The notes under the pieces: generated by a model
The model's input: only the letters and a program-made list of their open reading frames with translations
Told to the model about the DNA's origin: nothing
Database searches by the model: none
Translations under genes and position numbers: made by a program
Shown: piece by piece, positions 22,568 to 29,835 of the stretch
Numbering within the stretch: position 1 is the first letter of the stretch
How the letters are laid out: each line of letters begins with the position of its first letter
NCBI GenBank assembly: GCA_964523405.1
Contig: CAZGAQ010000050.1
Span: forward strand, 1 to 29,835
Origin: CAZGAQ01 sp964523405
GTDB lineage: Bacteria > Planctomycetota > Phycisphaerae > UBA1845 > Fen-1342
Direction: 5' to 3'
Length of the DNA: 29,835 nt

Positions 22568-23692
22568 TCAATCATCCATCGCCGCCGCCACCCACACCCC
22601 GTCGAACTTCTTCGCCGCCAAATCCGCCCGCCGAATCCAGTATTGCACCCGGTCGTAGTTCAGATCCCTCGACGGCCCAACTCCTTGCACCCCGCCCGGC
22701 GGCACGTCCATCTCCGCCACCGCCGCCGCATCCACCTGGAACAGCAGCACCCACTCGTCCTTCCCCGCCAGCAACTCCTGCACGCGCGACGCGTTCGGAT
22801 CGAAGTCCTCCGCATCGTACGCCACCCCGTTCGCCGCCAACTGGCAGTGCTCGCGCATCGGCCACCAGCCCTGCCCGTACCCCAGCAGGTGGTGCCAACC
22901 CTCCTCCTTCGGCCGCCCTGCCAGCGCCTCGCACAGGTCGTACAGCCCTCCGCCCGCGCGCTCGTCCTCCGTGAACATGTTCGGCTCGTCCGCCACCGAC
23001 GGCAGGTTCCACTCGCTCCAGAACCGCACCGTACACAGCGGCAACTCTTCCTTCTGAATCGCCTTCGGCGTCGTCGCCCGCTGCAATCCGCCCACCTCAC
23101 CCTCGAAATAGCACACTTGCCACGCCCCGCGCTCGTTCGGATCGGCCCCGCTCGGCAGCGGCTGCAGCGCACTCCCATAGAAGAAGCACAGCCACCCGCT
23201 CTTGGGCAACTGCCCCTCCTCGTCCAGCGCCGTCACGTCCGCCAGATTGATCTGGCCCAGAAACGTCAGCGGCGTCGTCCCTTTCGTCGGCCACACAAAA
23301 CCGGCCGGCACGTCCGGGACCCCGCCCAGCCGCGACACCCCGCGCTGCACCTTGCTTGCATCCTCCGCCCACACCGGCGAAACCCGCACCGCCGGACGCA
23401 ACAGCGGGGTCAGCTTCCACGCCTGCCCGCCGCAAGCCGAAATCTTGATCAACTCCTCCGCCTGCGCGCGCGGCATCGCCGCCGGCGGCGGCGGCGGTGG
23501 CGGACGCTTGGCCTTGGCCGGCGCCCGCGGGTCCGGCCGCGAGCTGTACTGCACCTCGCTGGATTGCCGCAGAATACGCGCCCAGAACGACTTGCTGTTC
23601 CGCTCAAACTGAATCGGCTGCGTGTGCCCCAGCACAAACAAACCGACGTACCCCGCCACCAGCCCCGCCCAGCATATCAGGTTCCGATTCAT
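22568..23692 (-). CDS. Membrane-anchored DUF1963 (YwqG-like) protein
   Basis: 374 aa from the ATG at 23692 (GAGG about eight bases upstream). Residues about 6-24 form one membrane helix near the N-terminus (LICWAGLVAGYVGLFVLG). A Pro-rich linker (residues about 55-72, PPPPPPP) leads to the DUF1963 domain from about 80. Typical blocks are SRLGGVPDVPAGFVWPTKGT, PLTFLGQINLADV, LPKSGWLCFFYG, HHLLGYGQGWWPMREHCQLA, WVLLFQVDAA and VQYWIRRADLAAKKFDGVW. The family is widespread and of unknown function. The membrane anchor is unusual and would place the domain outside the cytoplasm if the N-in rule holds. It follows the zinc-ribbon membrane protein by about 40 bases. Confidence 0.82.
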   Translation of the reverse strand: MNRNLICWAGLVAGYVGLFVLGHTQPIQFERNSKSFWARILRQSSEVQYSSRPDPRAPAKAKRPPPPPPPAAMPRAQAEELIKISACGGQAWKLTPLLRPAVRVSPVWAEDASKVQRGVSRLGGVPDVPAGFVWPTKGTTPLTFLGQINLADVTALDEEGQLPKSGWLCFFYGSALQPLPSGADPNERGAWQVCYFEGEVGGLQRATTPKAIQKEELPLCTVRFWSEWNLPSVADEPNMFTEDERAGGGLYDLCEALAGRPKEEGWHHLLGYGQGWWPMREHCQLAANGVAYDAEDFDPNASRVQELLAGKDEWVLLFQVDAAAVAEMDVPPGGVQGVGPSRDLNYDRVQYWIRRADLAAKKFDGVWVAAAMDD

Positions 23693-23733
23693 AGCCCGGT
23701 CCTCTGGCCGACGCCTTCGCGCCGCCCCGCGCT

Positions 23734-24885
23734 CTAGCCCCAATCCCACGCAAACCGCTGCTTGAAGTGCCGGTAGTACAGCCCCACTGCCCGCAGCGCT
23801 GCAATCTCAAAATACAGATTGACCGCGATGAACACCGCCGGCAGCAGCACCAGGCTCGCCCAGTCGCTCTTCCAGTCCACCTTGTCGCTCATCTTCGACC
23901 ACACCAGCGCCCACACGAGCCCCCGCAAACCGAGCGTCAGATACACCGCCGCAACCGTCAGCAGGTAGGCCGGCAGCGACTTGATGACCGTCTCGATAAT
24001 CAGGTCGAGCTGCAGCAGCCCCCGCACGCTCCCCCCCACGGACACCACCAGCACCATCATCGGCCACGCGCACATCCCGAACAGCACCAGAATGACCAGA
24101 ATCGCCATCGTCGTATCTGCCGGAACCGCGCTGCCCGCGCCCGGGTTCGTCACGTACGCCGCCACAATCCGCGACACCAGCACCATCCAGTAAATCAGCG
24201 CCGGCAGCAGGGCCACCACGTACGTCGTCAACAGCCGGAAGAACGGCAGCACGATCCCGTCCCACCACCCGTCTTCCGCCGCCAGACTCGGCAACTCCTC
24301 CTCGCCCCCCGCCGCCCAGGTAACCAGGTTCATCTGGAACGCCATGTACCAGCCGCTCAGCACCAGCCAGGCCGTGCCGACAAACGGCAGCAGCAGATAG
24401 CCGGTCATCCCCGCGGCCGTCTGCAGAAATTCCCGCACCACCAGCATCAGCCACAACGTGATGAACAGCACGATGTTCTTCGGCTTCCGAATGAACAGCA
24501 GGCTCTGCATCACGTCCGCGATGTAATGTCCATATGCGCTCACCTCCGGATCGTGGTGCGCCCGCCCGCCGCGCGGCCCCGCCACCGCGACACTCCCACC
24601 CCCCAGCGCACGATCCGCCACCGGCCCAACTGCAGCCGACGGCGCCGTAACCTCCGCCGACCGCTCCACCGCGATCGCCTGCCCGCTCGCCAGCGCCTCC
24701 AGGTCCCCCAGCCCCAGGTCCGCGCCCGACGACGGCGGCTCCGGTGGTGGCACCGCGACGGGCGGGGCCGCTTCCAGCGGAATTCGAAACGCGACGCCGC
24801 ATTTCTTGCACGTGGTGCGCTTGCCGGCCGCCGTCGCCGGTACGTTGTAGCGCGCGCGGCACCCCGGACAGACTGCCAGAGACAT
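23734..24885 (-). CDS. Zinc-ribbon multi-pass membrane protein
   Basis: A 383-aa protein from the ATG at 24885 that begins with MSLAVCPGCRARYNVPATAA and the second knuckle TCKKCGVAF. This is a two-CxxC zinc ribbon of the MJ0042 type. A Pro/Ala/Ser-rich low-complexity stretch follows (about 45-120). From about residue 130 there are five to six hydrophobic segments: IVLFITLWLMLVVREFL, YLLLPFVGTAWLVLSGWY, LLTTYVVALLPALIYWMVLV, MAILVILVLFGMCAWPMMVL, LPAYLLTVAAVYLTLGL and LVLLPAVFIAVNLYFEIAAL. I do not recognise a named function. The ribosome site is weak. Lies between the ACT/DUF2752 pair (217-base gap) and the DUF1963 gene. Confidence 0.78.
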   Translation of the reverse strand: MSLAVCPGCRARYNVPATAAGKRTTCKKCGVAFRIPLEAAPPVAVPPPEPPSSGADLGLGDLEALASGQAIAVERSAEVTAPSAAVGPVADRALGGGSVAVAGPRGGRAHHDPEVSAYGHYIADVMQSLLFIRKPKNIVLFITLWLMLVVREFLQTAAGMTGYLLLPFVGTAWLVLSGWYMAFQMNLVTWAAGGEEELPSLAAEDGWWDGIVLPFFRLLTTYVVALLPALIYWMVLVSRIVAAYVTNPGAGSAVPADTTMAILVILVLFGMCAWPMMVLVVSVGGSVRGLLQLDLIIETVIKSLPAYLLTVAAVYLTLGLRGLVWALVWSKMSDKVDWKSDWASLVLLPAVFIAVNLYFEIAALRAVGLYYRHFKQRFAWDWG

Positions 24886-25102
24886 GATCCAGGCCCCCAA
24901 TAGCTGGGCCAGCGACATGCCGGGATGCCCACCGCACCCCGCACGACTTCCCATTATCCGCGCGACCGCAACCTCTGTCGAGCGCAACTCGCAATTCAGG
25001 CTATCAGGTGAATCCCCCACGGCCGCACGGCACGGCACCCGTACCCCCTCTGCGTGCCCACGCGGGCCGCCTTCGCGGCATCCTACCCGGCCGCCATCGG
25101 CG

Positions 25103-25615
25103 TCACTTCGGCGGATACGGCAGCGTCCCGTCCGACAGCCCGATCACGATCTTCCCCGCCCAGCCCCCGAGCAGCAGCACCAGCAGCAGCAGAAACAGCT
25201 TGTGCGGATTTGCCAGCCACAGCCGTGCCATTGGCCATCGCCCGCGCACCAGCGTCCACCCACATGCCAGCGCCAACACACCCGTCCCCACTGCGAGCAA
25301 AAAACCCGCCGGCTGTGCCCGGAAAGCCTGTAAGAATTGCCCCCGCACCGTATAGGCAAACGCCGTCGTCATCCCGCATGTCGGACAGGGCAACCCCGTC
25401 ATCACCAGCATCCCGCACGGCCCCGCGCCAAGCTGCTGGTGCGTGCCGTAACCGCGTGGGTCCGGCTTCAGATACGCCGCTACCCCCAGCAGTGCCACGC
25501 ACCCGATCAGCACCAGCGCCGCCCAAAAGCGCGCCGCGCCGGGACGAGCGACTGGACGGGCTTCCGTCCAGTCGGCCGTCTGGGCTTTGTCCTGTTCAGG
25601 TGCGTTCAAGTTCAC
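25103..25615 (-). CDS. DUF2752 membrane protein
   Basis: A 170-aa protein of the DUF2752 family. After a charged N-terminus (residues 1-26) there is one membrane helix (FWAALVLIGCVALLGVAAYL). Next comes the conserved YGTHQQLGAGPCGMLVMTG and the hallmark LPCPTCGMTTAFAY (CPxCGxTTAF) near residues 75-88. Two further hydrophobic helices follow (FLLAVGTGVLALACGWTLV, LFLLLLVLLLGGWAGKIVI). The Cys pair suggests a metal or redox site; the function is not known. Its GTG start (25613-25615) overlaps the stop of the upstream ACT gene as GTGA, so translation is very likely coupled. Confidence 0.88.
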   Translation of the reverse strand: MNLNAPEQDKAQTADWTEARPVARPGAARFWAALVLIGCVALLGVAAYLKPDPRGYGTHQQLGAGPCGMLVMTGLPCPTCGMTTAFAYTVRGQFLQAFRAQPAGFLLAVGTGVLALACGWTLVRGRWPMARLWLANPHKLFLLLLVLLLGGWAGKIVIGLSDGTLPYPPK

Positions 25616-26088
25616 TTACGCCGGGCTGCGACCGCCTTACGAACCGCGACTGCCTCCAGCCGGCGGCGGGGCTGGCGCTCCGCCAGGATTTTACTGGCTT
25701 TCTGCAGATCCGACACGCGGAATACGCCCACCGTCTTCCCGCCGGCCGCACCGGTCGTGCAGTACGCATAGTTGACCGCGATATGGGCGGTCGCCAGCCG
25801 CTCGACCACGTCCGCCAGCGCCCCCGGACGGTTCGGCAGGGTCGCCATCAGGACGGTCGTCTCGGTCATCGGCACGTTCAGGCTGGCGAGCGTCTGCCGC
25901 GTCCGCTCCGGATCCTCGGCAACCACCCGTAGGACGCCGTGCTCGGTGGCGTCCATCATGCTCATGGCCACAATATTGATCTTGTTGTCGGCAAGGCGCT
26001 GACAGACGTGGGCAAGCAGACCCGGCTTGTTTGCGAGAAACACGGAGAACTGCGTGTTGCTGCTGGTCACGCCATTGCTGGGTTTCAT
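25612..26088 (-). CDS. Tandem ACT-domain protein
   Basis: A 158-aa protein with two ACT (ligand-binding regulatory) domains. The first starts TQFSVFLANKPGLLAHVCQR and the second VLMATLPNRPGALADVVERL. Each has the conserved N-(K/R)-PG-x-L turn where amino acids bind, and strand NIVAMSMMD or AVNYAYCTT. A basic tail of about 30 residues (QPRRRLEAVAVRKAVAARRK) follows. No catalytic domain is attached, so it is probably a small regulatory or sensor protein. The ATG at 26088 has AGGAG about 11 bases upstream. Its stop overlaps the start of the DUF2752 gene. Confidence 0.88.
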   Translation of the reverse strand: MKPSNGVTSSNTQFSVFLANKPGLLAHVCQRLADNKINIVAMSMMDATEHGVLRVVAEDPERTRQTLASLNVPMTETTVLMATLPNRPGALADVVERLATAHIAVNYAYCTTGAAGGKTVGVFRVSDLQKASKILAERQPRRRLEAVAVRKAVAARRK

Positions 26089-26298
26089 CCCTGTGGCTCC
26101 TGCGGCGGCGCTTCGCCGCCATACCTAGGCCGCCCCGTCGGGTCGGCCGACTCAAGCCACGCCCGGCCGGCGTCACTCCGCCGCCGAACCCGCGCGTGGC
26201 GCTGGAACTATGGGGCGACCACGTCTAGACTCCGCGTGCGTGCGGTCGCCGGTCACGCGCGGGCCGGTTCTCAGAGTCTCCTCTCTTGTGGTCCTAGC

Positions 26299-28562
26299 AT
26301 GCCTGTAAAGAAACCAGCCCCCACGCCCGAAGACTGGCGACGGTCCGTTGTCACGCACATCGCGGAGCATCCGGATCGGCCTGTAAAGCTACGCGCTCTG
26401 GCGCGCGAACTCAACATTCCCACTTCCGATTATACCACGTTCCGCCAGTACATCCGGGGTCTTCTCGAAGACGGCACGCTCACCCTCGGCGCGGGCCGCA
26501 CCCTCCGCANNNNNNNNNNCAGGGCGCCGTCGACGAGCACGCGTTGCAGGCAGCGCGCCAGGTCGTCGGCATCTTCCGGGCCACGCGCCACGGTTACGGC
26601 TTCCTCGAATGCCCCGGCCAACCCGACCTCTACGTGCACAAACTGCGCACGGGCGGTGCCCTCGAGGGCGATACCGTGGCCGCCCGCGTCATCCGCAAAC
26701 GCGGCCTCGCCGGCGCCCGGGCCGAGATCGTGCGCATCGTCAAACGCGCCCCCCTCCAGTGGGTCGGCATCCTCGAACACGCCGGCCGCGCCTGGATCGT
26801 GCGCCCGCACGGCAAGGTCCCCCTTCCGGCCGTCCGCATCGACGACCCCACCGCCAAAGGCGCACGCGCGGGAGACCTCGTCGTGGTCGAGCCGCTCGAA
26901 CGGACCCTCGACCTCCCCATCGTGCGCGGCGTCATCATTGAGCGCCTCGGCGACCCGTCCGACGCCCGCATCCGCATCCTCGGCATCATCCGTCGCTACG
27001 CCCTGCCCGACGTCTTTCCCGCCGAGGTCCGCCACGCCGTCCGCCTGGCTGCCGCCGCCTTCGACCCCGACGACCGCACCGGTCGCACCGACCTCCGCAG
27101 TCTGCTGACAATCACGATCGACCCGGCCGAAGCCCGCGACTTCGACGATGCCATCTCGCTGGAAAACCTCGGCGATGGCCGCGTCCGCCTCGGCGTGCAC
27201 ATTGCCGACGTCTGCGCGTTCGTACCCGAAGGCGCCCCCATCGACACCGAAGCCCGGACGCGCGGCACCAGCGTCTACTTCCCCGGCTTCGTTGTCCCCA
27301 TGCTCCCCGAAGTCCTCTCCAATGGCTTGTGCAGCCTGCAGCCCGGCGAGGACCGCTACACCAAAACCGCCTTTATCACCTACGACCGGGAGGCCAGCGT
27401 CGTCGCCACCGAATTTGCCAACACAGTCATCCGGTCGGCGGCACGACTGACGTATGAACAAGCTACAGCCGCTTTGGAGGGAAGACCCGGACGCCTCGAC
27501 CCCCGCGTCCGCACGCTCCTCAAACAGTGTGAAACGCTCGCTCTGGCCATCCGCCGGCGCCGTCTCAAGCGCGGCATGCTCGTGCTCTCCCTGCCCGAAG
27601 TCGATATCCGCCTCGACGAGCACGGCAACGTCGCCGACGCCGGCCCCGCCGACACCAGCTTCTCGCACACCCTCATCGAAATGTTCATGGTCGAGGCCAA
27701 CGAGGCCGTTTCACGCGAGTTGACGCAGGCTGGCCTAACGCACCTACGTCGCATCCATGCGCCGCCGGAACCCGATGCGGGCGGCAATCTCGCCTACCTC
27801 GCCCCCCTGCTGCGCCATCCACCGCCGTCCACACTCAATCGCGACACGATCCGCGCCCTGCTCGACGTGGCTCGCGGGCGTCCCGAAGAACCGGCTGTGA
27901 ACTACATCCTGCTGCGCTCCCTTTCACAGGCCTGCTACAGTCCCACCGACGAGGGTCACTTCGCCCTCGCCAGCGACGACTACTGCCACTTCACCTCACC
28001 CATCCGCCGCTATCCCGACCTGACGATCCATCGTCTGCTCGACCTCGTGATCCGCCGCATCCCCCGCAAGGTCCGCGCCGCCATCCTCGCCACAGACGAC
28101 GAAGTCGCCCAGCTCGGCCGCGATATGAGTTCGGCCGAACGACGCGCCCAGCAAGCCGAACGCGACGCCGACAGCGCCTTGCTCCTCATGCTCATGAAGA
28201 ACAAGGTTGGCGCCACTTTCGATGCCATCATCACGGGGATCATCTCGCTCGGCGCATTCGTGCAGATCCGCCCCTACATGGCCGAAGGCCTGCTCCGCGT
28301 CGCCGACTTCGGCCCCGACGACTGGGAGTTCGACCGCGACGCCGGCCTCTTCATCGGCCGCCGCACGCGCCGCCTCGTCCACATCGGCCAGACCCTCCGT
28401 GTGCAGGTCGCCGCCGTCGATGAAGCGCGCCAGGAACTCGTGCTGGTGCCCGCCGCCCGCACCCCCATCGGCGTCGTCCCGACCGGCGCCGCCCGCCCGG
28501 AAAAGCGCATCCGCTCGCGCCGCCCCGAGCGCGGCCGGCGCACCCGCCGTGGCCGCCGTTAG
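26299..28562 (+). CDS. rnr: Ribonuclease R (RNB family), interrupted by an assembly gap
   Basis: A 3'-5' exoribonuclease that degrades structured RNA. The left part (26299-26509, 70 codons) is a winged-helix domain: VKLRALARELNIPTSDYTTF. Ten N follow. The right part (26520-28562, 680 residues) continues in another frame. It has a cold-shock/OB domain (VGIFRATRHGYGFLECPG), then the RNB core with DFDDAI (27139-27156) and ADVCAFVPEG, ALASDDYCHFTSPIRRYPDL, and a C-terminal S1 domain (FDAIITGIISLGAFVQIRPY). A basic Arg-rich tail ends the protein. For the two frames to join, the true gap must be 2 modulo 3 bases long, not 10. Total length of about 750 aa is normal for RNase R. The 3' end overlaps the convergent gene by four bases. 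Confidence 0.93.
26510..26519. other. Assembly gap (10 N) inside rnr
   Basis: Ten undefined bases. The flanking coding frames (left frame ends one base into a codon, right frame starts on a codon) show that the true length is not ten. Confidence 0.99.
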
Positions 28563-29125
28563 TGCCGCTCGATGGAACCCCAGGTCGCCTCATCCATCCC
28601 GGCGATCATAATCGGCTGAATATCCCCGATGCGCCAGCCGTTCGGCGTCCACACGAACTTCAGCGCCCACGTCGAAGGCAGGTTGCCGCGGTAGTCTCCG
28701 GTCAGCTCGGCTGAATACGTGATGCGGAGCGTGAACCGCTCATCCTCGGAATCTTCCACCTGTGGTTGATAGCGCTCCAGCAACCGCACGCGCTCGCGCT
28801 GCAACCACTCACCAACGTACCGGATGAACTCATCTCGCTTGCGCCCACCGGCCTCAAAATCGTCAGCCAGCACCGGTGCCAGGTCACTCGCGCGGGCCTC
28901 CAGAAGCGCGCGTTCAACGACCTGCATGGTTTGCAGGGCGTGCTCGCGCCGCGTCGTCACTGCCGATTGCAGAATCAGCAATCCGGTCGCCAGCACAAGC
29001 CCAATCTGAATCGGCCGCGCGCGCCCTGTGCGCCGCCAGTAGACCAGCAGCACGAACAGCGTCACGCCCAGGACGATGCCTAGCGCGACCACCGATTCGA
29101 ACAGCAGCCAAGTCAACCATTGCAT
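28559..29125 (-). CDS. Two-TM protein with NTF2/SnoaL-like extracytoplasmic or soluble domain
   Basis: 188 aa from the ATG at 29125 (GACGGG directly upstream, weak); the frame extends to 29293 without content. Two hydrophobic segments lie at about 7-29 (LLFESVVALGIVLGVTLFVLLVYW) and 38-53 (PIQIGLVLATGLLILQSA). The rest resembles a cone-shaped NTF2-like fold by pattern: VVERALLEARASDLAPVLADD, then DEFIRYVGEWLQRERVRLLE, then beta strands ending in WALKFVWTPNGWRIGDI. This is similarity by eye only. No catalytic residues can be assigned. Convergent with rnr, stop codons overlapping. Confidence 0.6.
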   Translation of the reverse strand: MQWLTWLLFESVVALGIVLGVTLFVLLVYWRRTGRARPIQIGLVLATGLLILQSAVTTRREHALQTMQVVERALLEARASDLAPVLADDFEAGGRKRDEFIRYVGEWLQRERVRLLERYQPQVEDSEDERFTLRITYSAELTGDYRGNLPSTWALKFVWTPNGWRIGDIQPIMIAGMDEATWGSIERH

Positions 29126-29468
29126 CCCGTCATTGTACGGCCCACCCACCCTCACGCGACACAGCCCGCCACGCTCTCCGCATCGTCGTCCCCCGCCCCC
29201 GCAAGTGCGTTCCCGGCAGCCTATTACAGCCAGCCACCCCGCGTGCCCCGCCCGCCTTCCGACCGGCCCGCGTGCACACGCGCCGCGCGGCATCCAACAT
29301 CCCTCTGCCGGGCGGTAGCCGCGCCGCCCCGTCGGGGGTACGCTGCACGCCCAACGACGCGACCCGCGCCGTTGACGCGTTTTTGTCCGTAGCCGTCACG
29401 TCGCCGAAACGCGGCGTCCGGCTGTTCGCCCCATGCGGGGCATTCGTGGGTTTCGAGGAGATGTGCGC
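29126..29468. other. Non-coding divergent region before the aldose 1-epimerase gene
   Basis: 343 bases with no convincing gene. It contains two small stems near the right gene: CGCCG (29402-29406) facing CGGCG (29412-29416), and GCCCC (29428-29432) facing GGGGC (29437-29441). TTGACGCGTTTTTG near 29370 could be a -35 region, but no matching -10 is seen. Confidence 0.5.
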
Positions 29469-29835
29469 ATGAAACGTTTTGGCCCTGCGGCCGGCCTCGC
29501 CGCCGCATTCCTGTTCAGTACGATCCTGGTCGGCTGCCAGAGTGCGCAGCCGCGGTCCGAGGCGGGGGTGAAAAGCGAGAAGAAAGCCGTGCTCAACGTC
29601 GAAAAGACCTCCTATGGCAAGTTGCCCGATGGCCGTCCGGTCGATCTGTACACCCTCACCAACGCCAATGGCCTCTGCGCTCGCCTGACCACCTACGGCG
29701 CCATCACGGTCAGCTTCGAGGCCCCCGATCGCAACGGTAAGCTCGCTGACATCACGCTCGGCTACGATACCCTCGACGGCTGGCTCACCAACACCTCCTA
29801 CTTTGGGGCCACCGTCGGCCGCTATGCCAACCGCA
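29469..29835 (+). CDS. galM: Aldose 1-epimerase lipoprotein, N-terminal part
   Basis: The ATG at 29469 is preceded by GAGGAG at eight bases. The first 20 residues, MKRFGPAAGLAAAFLFSTIL, with VGC next, form a lipoprotein signal with Cys at residue 23. The mature part begins the galactose mutarotase fold: VEKTSYGKLPDGRPVDLYTL, then TNANGLCARLTTYGAITVSF, then LADITLGYDTLDGWLTNTSY and FGATVGRYANR at the window edge. These are the typical GxxVxxxTLxNxxG...TYGAxxxxxxxPDRxG and Y...YFGAtvGRyANRI blocks. Catalytic His and Glu lie beyond the edge. The lipid anchor implies work on sugars in the periplasm rather than the cytoplasm. Confidence 0.93.
   Translation, partial: MKRFGPAAGLAAAFLFSTILVGCQSAQPRSEAGVKSEKKAVLNVEKTSYGKLPDGRPVDLYTLTNANGLCARLTTYGAITVSFEAPDRNGKLADITLGYDTLDGWLTNTSYFGATVGRYANR

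Noticed and set aside
22572..23036. Other minus-strand open frames inside the DUF1963 gene
   Set aside because: Overlapping frame with Arg/Gly/Ala-rich composition; the DUF1963 frame carries the conserved blocks.
26430..27668. Minus-strand open frame of about 410 codons across rnr
   Set aside because: Antisense to the RNB domain, passes through the N gap, and is composed of Asp/Gly/Ala/Val typical of a mirror frame.

Overview
This is a GC-rich (by eye about two-thirds G+C), gene-dense bacterial window from a draft assembly; a run of ten N sits inside one gene. The gene families suggest a member of the Planctomycetota. Indicators are an AtpF with a cleavable signal peptide and His-rich linker, an AtpB with a His-rich loop, a DUF2752 protein with a CPTCGMTTAF core, zinc-ribbon membrane proteins, and both GlnRS and AsnRS present. 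This is an inference from family features, not from a marker gene.

Layout. Positions 1-5784 (minus strand) are an F-type ATP synthase operon read in the order atpZ, atpI-like, atpB, atpE, atpF, atpH, atpA, a small one-TM protein, then atpG, which is cut by the window edge. A good sigma70-like promoter lies at 5932-5960. A hairpin sits between atpE and atpF, and heptamer repeats lie between atpB and atpE. AtpA carries an insertion of about 45 residues. Divergent from this operon is a 559-aa PAS/GAF/receiver protein (6137-7816) with a degenerate kinase-like helix.

Positions 8084-9916 hold the most accessory-looking locus. A DNA methyltransferase gene is split into an N-terminal piece (keeping the DPPF catalytic motif) and a C-terminal nuclease-like piece. 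An intact FRG-domain gene with a strong Shine-Dalgarno and visibly lower GC sits exactly between them. The C-terminal piece runs into a 13-copy, perfectly phased 21-bp minisatellite that encodes a charged heptad repeat.

Positions 10203-17043 carry asnS, a PstS-like lipoprotein, a NYN-nuclease/PilZ pair, ribokinase and a trkH-trkA potassium uptake operon. Positions 17295-20320 carry an exported Pro-rich LTxxQ-type protein, a Cys-rich small protein, galE and a YhbY-type RNA-binding protein. Positions 20479-29835 carry glnS, then a minus-strand group (double-ACT protein, DUF2752, zinc-ribbon membrane protein, DUF1963 protein). These are followed by rnr (interrupted by the assembly gap), a small membrane protein and the start of a lipoprotein aldose 1-epimerase.

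Most of the window is housekeeping: energy coupling, tRNA charging, RNA turnover, K+ homeostasis and galactose metabolism. The FRG/methyltransferase/minisatellite locus is the part that does not fit ordinary annotation. No tRNA, rRNA, CRISPR array or recognisable transposase was seen.
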